DNA of 64,000 bases from Draconibacterium aestuarii. GTDB taxonomy: Bacteria; Bacteroidota; Bacteroidia; Bacteroidales; Prolixibacteraceae. The stretch lies in assembly GCA_026671195.1 (NCBI GenBank), contig JAPOHD010000027.1:124001-188000 (forward strand). Reading direction: 5' to 3'. A program made the position numbers and the translations under genes. The notes below the pieces were generated by a model. That model searched no databases. It was not told the origin of the DNA and saw only the letters and a program-made list of their open reading frames with translations. Each line of letters opens with the position of its first letter. The first letter of the stretch is position 1. Shown here piece after piece: positions 50,483-59,300 of this stretch.

Positions 50483-50874
50483 AGAAGAAAGTGATCAGTG
50501 ATCAGTCGCAGTTGGCAGGAATAGAAACCTGGCGCCTTAGCGTCTCAGCGGTTAAAAATAGGTTATGAAAAGGAAGATTGAAACAAGAACCATCCGTGAA
50601 TAACGGAGCACTAAGAGAAAAGCCCGGTTTAGGGCATACGAAATAAGAACTCTGTGGACCTCTGTGAAGACCTCAGTGGCCTCTGTGTTTAAAACGAATT
50701 AAACCACAGAGCACACAAAGTAGACACGGAGCACACAAAGAAGAAACTTAAAATAAACAACAATGTGAATGAATTTATACATATAGTAAAAAGCAATGGC
50801 CTGCCAGGTATACAATGGCAGACAGGGCCACCCCTGGTAAGGGGTAAACCAAAAGCCCGAAGCCCGAAGCGTAT

Positions 50875-50990
50875 TGTCATCCCGAAGGAGGAACGACAGA
50901 GAGATCTGCTGCTGCGGAGCTCAAATGTTCCAGATTCCCTGCCTACCGTCAGGCAGGCTCATCCCGAAGAACCGGGATTCGGAATGACAA
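50875..50990. repeat. REP-like palindrome, longer variant
   Basis: It opens TTGTCATCCCGAAGGAGGAA and closes GGGATTCGGAATGACAA, with an internal CCTACCGTCAGGCAGG dyad. Confidence 0.7.
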
Positions 50991-51745
50991 GTAGGATGAG
51001 GGGCAGGCCAATGCTACATTTTCGCGACGGACCGAAAGAAAGTGATCGGTGCCCGGTCGCCAGTGAGCAGTATTCAGTCGACAGTTCTGTCATCCCGAAG
51101 GAGAAACGACAGAGAGATCTCTTACTGAGCAGCGCATCTGTCCTTACGCGAATGAGAAATCCCTCTGTGCCCCTCTGTGCATCCTCTGCGACCTCTGTGG
51201 TTCAGCAAAAAACTACAGAAGAACAGAAGAGCACAGGGCAACACAGGGTAATAAACAAACACAATCCGCCATTACTGCACAGCAACAGGCTGCCTGCAGG
51301 AGGATGTAATGAAAGAGATACAAGCCGTGTCGGTGCTTCTGCAGATGCAGTACACAGTACCGCGTTTGTCTGCCGGCAAAAACCGGAGAAAGAAATTGAG
51401 GGAGTTAGCAGTCAGGAACATAGAAAATGGAAAACATGCTGACAAGCATAAAAAAATTAACATAAAAATGAAAAAGTAATCAATAATAATTTGCAGGCTT
51501 AAGGCTCTGGTGTTGAATAAGATATAATGTCTCACAAGTAATTGTTAACAATATATGGAAAAAAAGCGCAATACTATAATTCACGTATTTTCGTTTGACC
51601 GAAAGACGCAGTTTGAAAGAATGGACGCTTTTAGCTTGTGGAATTACAGCAATACAAAAATCGTTTTAGTAGAAGTACTTAGCCTGTACAACAGTAAAAA
51701 GTTGAAAGCGCAAAGTGGGCGTACCCAAGGGGGCAGTGCATGGCT

Positions 51746-51831
51746 TTGTCATCCCGGCGACCAAAAGGAGGAGAGATTTGTTGCTTCGGAGCAGATTGTT
51801 ACAGATTCCTCTCTGGCGTTCGGAATGACAG
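51746..51831. repeat. REP-like palindrome
   Basis: It is nearly the same as the element at 50186-50271, opening TTGTCATCCCGGCGACC and closing GCGTTCGGAATGACAG. Confidence 0.8.
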
Positions 51832-51876
51832 GTTTGGAGGAGAAGAGGAGAAGAGAGGGAGAGAAGGAGACTTGGA

Positions 51877-52018
51877 GAAGAAAGTGATCAGTGCTCAGTC
51901 GCAGTTGGCAGGAATAAAAAAAAGCTTGGTGAAACTTGGTGTCCTTCGTGGTTAAAAAAGAATTGAACCACAAAGTTGCACAAAGAACGGCACAAAGAAA
52001 CACAAAGAAGGAGACTTG
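51877..52018 (+). repeat. Composite intergenic block, copy 3
   Basis: It matches copy 1 from GAAAGTGATCAGTGCTCAGT to the CACAAAG arm, with the GAGTACTTAGT stretch deleted. Confidence 0.75.
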
Positions 52019-52132
52019 GAGACGAGGAGAAGAAGAGAGACGGAGAGAGCGGGTGAAATAAACATAGCGCCTTTGCAAGAAAAAAGACAAACAAATGAAA
52101 TAACATGAAGCCGGAAGCTCGCAGCTAAAAAA

Positions 52133-52852
52133 ATGAACAACAGGTTCGCACATATCATCACAACTGTTCTACTGGGAATCATCCTGGTAGCACTGACCGT
52201 GGAAAAATCCGCGGCCCAGATTACAGTGCATGAATGCGATACCATGACCTTTAGCGTAACCAGCCGGCCAAATATCCCGGAAACGCATTTTGTATGGGGT
52301 ATTTATACCGCTTCCGACCAACCAAAAGATGTACTCGATCCTGCCGGAACACTCGATCCCGCCCTGTATTTTGTTGATGGTATGTATGCCAGTGGCGAAG
52401 GCAGAACGGTGAAGGTAACCGGACTGGCACCGGGCAAATACTATGTACGTATTCATGTGTGGGACGAAGTAAGTTGTACCGATAACATTGAAATGTATGT
52501 AATGACCGTTTTGGAATCGGAACTGGTAATGGAAATGTATGCCGATTCGGTGTGTATTGGCGAACCTACCAATGTGTATATCCGCTTTACCGGCCGTGGA
52601 CCTTACGAAATTACCTATACAGTTGGCGATGAGCTGACACCGAGTGTGGTCAACCTGAATGGTACGGAAGTAGATCCGGAAATTACCATCCCGATAAACC
52701 AGCCATTACCGGTGGGAGAAACTACGTTTTGGGTGATCAAGGTGGAAGACAATTGTAAGGCCTACGAATATACAGGCGATGAACGACCGAGCACGGGAAT
52801 TGTGATTTATCCAAAACCCACGCAGTCGAGGATTTACCTAAAAGACGATTAG
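52133..52852 (+). CDS. Secreted 239-residue protein in the giant locus, function unknown
   Basis: ATG 52133 begins a signal peptide (hydrophobic stretch IITTVLLGIILVALTVEKSAAQ). The mature part looks like two Ig/PKD-type beta domains: the first includes FVWGIYTA and CTDNIEMYVM, the second begins DSVCIGEPTNVYIRFTGRGP. It ends IVIYPKPTQSRIYLKDD, a final strand similar in position and form to the PRP ends of giants 1 and 2 and of the 371-residue protein. No recognised T9SS sorting domain. It precedes giant 3 by about 500 bases. As with the 371-residue protein, a role as a surface partner or subunit of the giants is inference from location and shape. Confidence 0.82.
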   Translation: MNNRFAHIITTVLLGIILVALTVEKSAAQITVHECDTMTFSVTSRPNIPETHFVWGIYTASDQPKDVLDPAGTLDPALYFVDGMYASGEGRTVKVTGLAPGKYYVRIHVWDEVSCTDNIEMYVMTVLESELVMEMYADSVCIGEPTNVYIRFTGRGPYEITYTVGDELTPSVVNLNGTEVDPEITIPINQPLPVGETTFWVIKVEDNCKAYEYTGDERPSTGIVIYPKPTQSRIYLKDD

Positions 52853-52934
52853 CGTATGGAAGAGTTATATTGTAAATTAGAAGAAGAAAGTTGGAAGCGC
52901 GATGCACGAAGCGTGAAGAAAGCCGCAGTCATGG

Positions 52935-53019
52935 CTGTCATCTCGACGAGTAAGCGAGGAGAGATCTGTTACTCCGGAGCAGATTGTTACAGATTCCTCT
53001 CTATCGTTCGGAATGACAG
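52935..53019. repeat. REP-like palindrome
   Basis: It opens CTGTCATCTCGACGAG, has GAGATCTGTTACTCCGGAGC in the centre, and closes CTATCGTTCGGAATGACAG; the ends are inverted repeats. Confidence 0.8.
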
Positions 53020-53322
53020 TTTTGAACGAGGAGAGAAGAAGAGAGGGAGAGATGAGGAGACTTGGAGATGAGGAGAAGAAGAGACTGGGAGACGGAGAGA
53101 GCGGGTGAAATAAACATAGCGCCTTTGCGCCTTAGCGGTTAAAAACAAAATATGAAAGGAACATGAAATTTAATCTGCGATTTTTCACAAACAAGCATGA
53201 TTAAATTTCATCGAGAGTTCCATACGTTGCAATTGAAAACAAAAAATTATAAACGGATGAAACGAACATGTAAAATATTTGCACCCAAAAGGATGATTAA
53301 AATACATGTGAGTTACATACTA

Positions 53323-53330
53323 TACTTTTG
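53323..53330 (+). promoter_or_regulatory. Possible -7 promoter box of giant 3
   Basis: TACTTTTG fits TAnnTTTG and lies 21 bases before ATG 53352. No clear -33 TTTG is present. It also shows why a TTG start at 53328 is unlikely: that codon lies inside the box. Confidence 0.4.
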
Positions 53331-53351
53331 AAAATAAACAATTTTGATAGT

Positions 53352-56300
53352 ATGAAAAAGTTGATGTACATAGTATTCTTCCTTAGTTTGGCGGCAAATC
53401 TGCTGGCCCAGGAAACCTATGTCATCGATTCGGTATGTCTTGGAGCCACCAGAACCTACCGTTTAAACGGGGAAAAAGGTTCAACCTACGAATGGAAGAT
53501 TAACGATTCCGACGGTGTTTTATATGCTTCACCGGCTTACGTCGATTTCCGTCTGGACGACGATCCCGCCCCGGGGGATACCATTTGGGGCAGCGAAATC
53601 GATCAGCTTTGGGATGTGGTGGGCGAATACGATATGGTTGTACTGCACTGGTCGGTTCATGGTTGCGATACCGTAGAAATGGGGCACATAAAAGTATTCC
53701 CGCTTCCGGAAGCTGAAGCAGGTGACGATCAGGTGATCTGTTCGCTCGACGATATTGTGGTAAGCGGCGACACCGCCCGGAATTACAGCAGCTTCTACTG
53801 GGAAACCACCGGCGACGGTACTTTTAGTTCTGAGTATGCATTACACCCCACCTATTACCTGGGAGCGAACGACAGCCTTAACGGTAGCATTACGCTGGTG
53901 CTTACTGCCTTTGGACTGGCCGACAACGAAACCTGTATTCCTGCAGTCGATTCGGTTACCTTCGAGTTCAGCAAACCCGATATCAGCTTCTCTGTAAAAG
54001 AATTACTCTGTTACAACGACCGCGATGCCATTATCCGCGGAAATATTATTGGAGGTGCTCCGCCCTTCGTCTTTGCATGGACCGGCCCCGATGGCTATAC
54101 TTCTTCTGCTTCCGACAGCATTACCGACCTTGGCGCCGGGTGGTATAAACTCACCGTAACCGATGCCAACTCGTGTTTCGACATCGATTCGGTAGAAATT
54201 GTAAATCCGCCTGAACTCACCATTGATGATATTGCTGTTATCGAAATTGATTGTTATGGTTATTCCACCGGAGCAATAACTGTTTTGGCTTCAGGAGGCA
54301 CCGGTAGCCTTACCTACCAGTGGCGAAGTGCGCTGGGTACAACCTACAACGGAAACGCAATTACCGACTTACCTGCCGATACTTACTACCTTGTGGTTTA
54401 CGACGAGAACCTTTGTACAGTGCGCGATACGATTGTGCTTGAAGAACCCGAGTTGTTGGTGGTGAATGTTACAGCCGCCGATACCATTTTGTGTAAAGGC
54501 GACGAGGTGACCCTGCACGGCAATCCTTTGGGCGGAACCGGCGAACTCGATCACCGGTGGATAGGAGACGGTTCCATTTACCTCGATTACAGGTACGACA
54601 GTGTTGCGGTGTTTAAGAACAATGCACCCGTAGGTACCCACAATCTGGTTTATATCATTCGCGATGAGGCCGGTTGTGAGGCTTCCGACAGTATTGTATT
54701 ACATGTTTATCCGCCTTCGGAAAGTTACGAATCGATTGAGGTTTGTGCCGGGGCAGATCCATTCCCATGGAACAACAGAACCATTTTGAGTGATGCCGAC
54801 AGAATCTACCTCGATACCCTGGTGGGGGCCAACCAGTACGGTTGCGACTCGATGCTTACGCTCGATGTTAAAGTGCTCTTCCCTGAATTTTACGATACTA
54901 CCATTTACGTTTGTGAAAACCTGGAACCTTACCAACCTTATGGAAACATTACGATATATCCGGATCACGACAGCATTTACCTTGATACCTTGTATTATTC
55001 CGCTTCGAGATGCGACTCGCTGCTGATCACCATAAATGTATTTACTAAGCCGGTAACCTATGCCGATCTGGATACTACCCTATGTTCAGGAGCTGATACA
55101 TTTAAGTGGAACAACCGCTGGATACAGACCGATTTCAGCCAGGTTTACCTCGATACACTCGAAAATATCTATGGGTGCGACTCGTTGTTAACCTACGATG
55201 TAACCATTATTCCGCCGGATACTTTCTATGTGGATACAACATTCTGTCAGGATGAACCTGAATTTGTATGGAACGGCATTACCATTTTAACACAGCACGA
55301 CAGCACCTACGAAGCCACGCTGCAAAACCAGTATGGTTGCGATTCCCTGGTAAATCTGAATGTGCAACTGCTTCCGGTAACCGATACAACTATCGATACG
55401 CTGTTGTGTTACGATAATCCGCCTTATTCCTGGAACAACCTTGTAATTTTTGCACAACACGACAGCACCTACCTCGATACGCTGGTGAACCAGTGGGGTT
55501 GCGATTCGCTGCTTACCCTCAACGTTGAAGTGATGTACCCGGATACGGTGAACATCGATACTACCTTGTGTGAAGGTGTTCCGCCTTTTGCCTGGGGCGT
55601 AAATACGATTTATCTGGTTGATACCTATACCGACAGTTTATATACCGATATCCTTCAAAACCAGTTTGGTTGCGATTCCATTGTTAATCTCGATGTACAG
55701 ATCCTTCGTCCTGCGTATATCCTGGATACGATAGAAGTCTGTGAAAATGTACCGGTTTTTGTATGGCATTCGATGGATATACTTACCGACAGGGACAGCA
55801 TTTATGCCGATACACTGTATTATGCTGCCGGCTGCGACTCCTTACGTCTGCAGTTAACGCTTATCTCGCATCCGGTTTCCGATACAATTATCGATACCGT
55901 ATTGTGTGAGGGAAGTCCGGAGTTTGCCTGGAACAGCCATACCATTTCAACATTTACCGACAGTACTTATCTGGACACACTGTCCAATGTATGGGGCTGT
56001 GATTCAACGCTTGCTCTGAATGTTCAGGTGGTTCCGGCAGTTAAAGATACTTTCCCGGCAACTGTCTGCTATGGAGATCCGATAGCAGACTGGTACGGAC
56101 AAACGATTTCATCGATTATCGACAGTACTTATATCCAGTTATTACCCGATCCGTCGGGTTGCGATACGCTGCTGTACTATGAAGTTACCGTGTTGCCTGT
56201 GACATATGAAGTTTTGGATACCACACTGTGTTACGGACTTGGTGACTTCAACTGGAACAACCGCCTGATTTCGGGTAGTGTGAGTGGTACGTATCTCGAT

Positions 56301-59300
56301 ACCCTGCCAAACAGCTTTGGTTGCGATTCGTTACTAACGTATAATGTAATCATACTTCCACCTGATACTACCCTGGTATACGATACACTCTGTGTTGGCG
56401 ATCAGGAGTACGACTGGAACGGGTATACAGTGTCTACAACCGCAGAAGATGTTTATGAAGCTAGCCTGCAAACTGATTTGGGGTGTGATTCTATCGTGAT
56501 TTTAAACGTTACTTTAATTAACGGAACTACTACCTACGATACGGTTTATGCCTGTGAAGAATATACCTGGACCGAAGGAACCGGTTTGACCTATACCGTT
56601 TCGGATGATTATCTGTTTACACTTGACGCCGGAGCGGCTTGTGCCGACAGTGCCTGGTTACATCTGGTGATCAGTAATCCGGTCATTGAAGCCGGTTCGG
56701 TTGACGTACTTTGTAATGGCGACAGCACCGGATTCATCGATCTGACGGTTAGCGGCGGGATCGGGCAGGTAAGCTTCTTATGGAATACGGGCGATACTAC
56801 GCAAAACCTGAGTGACCTTCCGGCAGGAACGTATTCCGTAACGGTTACCGATTCGCTGGGATGTACAAAAACCCTGGATGTTGAGATTATTCAACCTACA
56901 GAGATCCTGATTACTCTTGATGTTTTAACAGATGTACTGGTTGCCGGAGAATCAACAGGTAGCATTGAAGTGAGCGTTGGAGGTGGTACACCGGGTGCTG
57001 GTTATTCTTATCAGTGGACCGATGGATCGGGTAATATTGTTGGCACGGATGAAGATCTGTTTGATGTACCGGCCGGAACGTATACCCTGGCCGTGACTGA
57101 TGCAAATGAATGTAAAACCGCACAAACCTATCCAATTGAAGAACCGGTGATAACGCCTTGTCTGGAAGATACGCTGCTCACCTGTTTCGAGGATTTAGGG
57201 TCTTATCCGCTGGTAACATCGCTGGAAGATTACGTGACCCTGCTGAAACCTGGTCAGGATATTGATCCGGTCTGCGGAATCGATACAGCAAGCTTCGCCT
57301 CCGATTTCTCAGAAGTAGTGGGAAGTATATATTGTTATGAAGAACTTCGTTATTACACTTTACTGGATGATTGCAGCGATACACTCTTCCATTGTATACA
57401 ACGCGTTATTGTAAACGATACCGAAGCACCAACAATGACCTGCCCGCCAACCATTGTCGTTACCAACGATGTGGTGCCTCCTGCTTATGCCGATACGGCT
57501 GAATTCCGCGCAGACGGAGGTTTGTTCGCCGACAATTGCGGAGTGGTAAGCTTCCGTCAGGTGGGAACAGATGTTTCGGATGGTGGTTCCGATCCGGAGG
57601 TGATAACACGGGTTTACGAGGTAACTGATTATTGTGGTAACGTGGCTACCTGTACGCAGAAGATCGAAGTATATTTGACGGCAGAATTTACTATTGAATG
57701 TGAAGGATTGCCGGATATTTCTTACGAATGTAAAGCTGAATTGCCTAAATATAATCTGGCGCAATTCAGGGCTGACGGAGGTTATGCCTATAGTTCTCCA
57801 TTCGATATTGATTCCTTCTGGGTAAGCACTGTTAGCAATGGCCAGACTTGTCCGGAGACTATAACTCGCACATATTACATCAGAAACGAAAATGGAGATA
57901 TTGAAGGATGTACAAAAACTTATGTAATCTATGATGAAACACCACCAACTTTAATTTTACCGGATAAACATATTTATTGTACAGAAAAATTACCTTCCTC
58001 ATATTATAGTCCCGCCAATGTAATTAATGGTCATGTGGGTATTCCGGCCACTGAATTAATGTGGGAAAATTGTGGCCTTAGTAACATCGAGGGAGTTGTT
58101 CCGGCCAAACAGCCGGATATTGAACCCGGATGTCCGACTATAATTACGCGATACTATATAATATGGGATAAATGTCAGAATCGGAATGAGGCAACTGAAA
58201 CAATTTATGTATACGATACCATTCCTCCGGTTGTGGCTGGCAATTTCCCATACGAGATTTCAGACGAATGTAATATTCCTGATCCATACACCGATGCAAG
58301 TCTGTATGTTTCCGACGATTGTGGCCCGATTGATATTGCATACCGTGATTCATTGGGTGGTGTGGATGAACCGGGTGTGGTATATCGTATTTACAGGTTT
58401 AGTGATCCTTGTAATTGGGTTGAGGTAATTCAGAAAATTACCATTGAGCTTACAAATACGCCGGTGTTCGACGACATCGATCCGATTTGTCAGTTTGGTG
58501 CGGCTCCTGTTTTGCCAACTACTTCTGCAAATGGTATTACTGGTTACTGGTTGCCGGATACGGTAGCTACAGATGTTGCGGGCGACTTTGTATTTATCTT
58601 CTATCCGGATTCCGGTCAGTGTGCCGGTCCGGTAAGTATGGAGATTGAAGTAACGCCTGCTCTGGAACTTTCTGAGACGCACGTTGATCAGGGCTACAAC
58701 CCGAATCCTGTGGGCGAAATTTATATAACGGTTGCTGAAGGTACGGCTCCTTATTCCTTTAGCTGGAGCAATGGCGCAACTACGCAAAACCTGAGCGGTT
58801 TGTATGCCGGCGATTATACGGTATATGTTACAGACGCCATTGGTTGCGAAGACAGCTTAACGGTGACCATCACCTCCGACGATCCGGAATTCAGTTGTCC
58901 GCCCGATACTTCATTCGAATGTCCCGATGTTACTCAATATCCTGCTTTTGTTTCCATTACCGGATTCATAGCCGGAGGAGGATATTATAACCCTGTAGAT
59001 ATTGTTGGCTCGCTGTACAGCTTCGATGATACCATTACAAGCGGATATTGTTTGAGCCTGGAGCGTACCTATGTACTACAGGATATTTATGGCAGAATAG
59101 ATTCGTGTACGCAGATTATAGATTTCTACGATATTGTGCCACCGGTTATAACGGCTCCTGAAAGCGATACTGCCGAATGTTTGTCAAGCGTTATTCCAAA
59201 CCTTACCACATTTAGTGAATTCCTGGCTGTTGGTGGAGACGCTTATGATAATTGTACGCTCGATATCGCCTCGTTTACTGTTGTAACAAGGGAGCCTGTC

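Larger units (their letters stand above)
49863..52132. other. 2.3-kb repeat-filled non-coding spacer
   Basis: No convincing gene. The region is a mosaic of dispersed elements: REP-like palindromes (50186-50271, 50875-50990, a half copy near 51087-51145, and 51746-51831), three copies of a composite CACAAAG block (49998, 50291, 51877), and CTCTGTG/CACAGAG low-complexity arms (50650-50745, 51160-51235). Short frames here consist mostly of translated repeats. The stretch 51436-51745 is not visibly repetitive and contains nothing I recognise. Confidence 0.7.
52853..53351. other. Spacer before giant 3
   Basis: This 499-base gap contains one REP-like palindrome (52935-53019), a purine-rich GAGGAGA/GAAGAAGAGA tract (53035-53105), a CGCCTTTGCGCCTTAGCGGTT fragment also found in the 50-kb spacer, and a promoter-like box just before the gene. 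No coding sequence is seen. Confidence 0.6.

Noticed and set aside
50765-51442. Open frame of 225 codons in the 50-kb spacer
   Set aside because: It is made largely of palindrome and CTCTGTG repeats; there is no signal peptide, domain or family-like motif.
51555-51887. Open frame of 110 codons before the 239-residue protein
   Set aside because: The second half is a translated REP-like element and the first half has no recognisable features.
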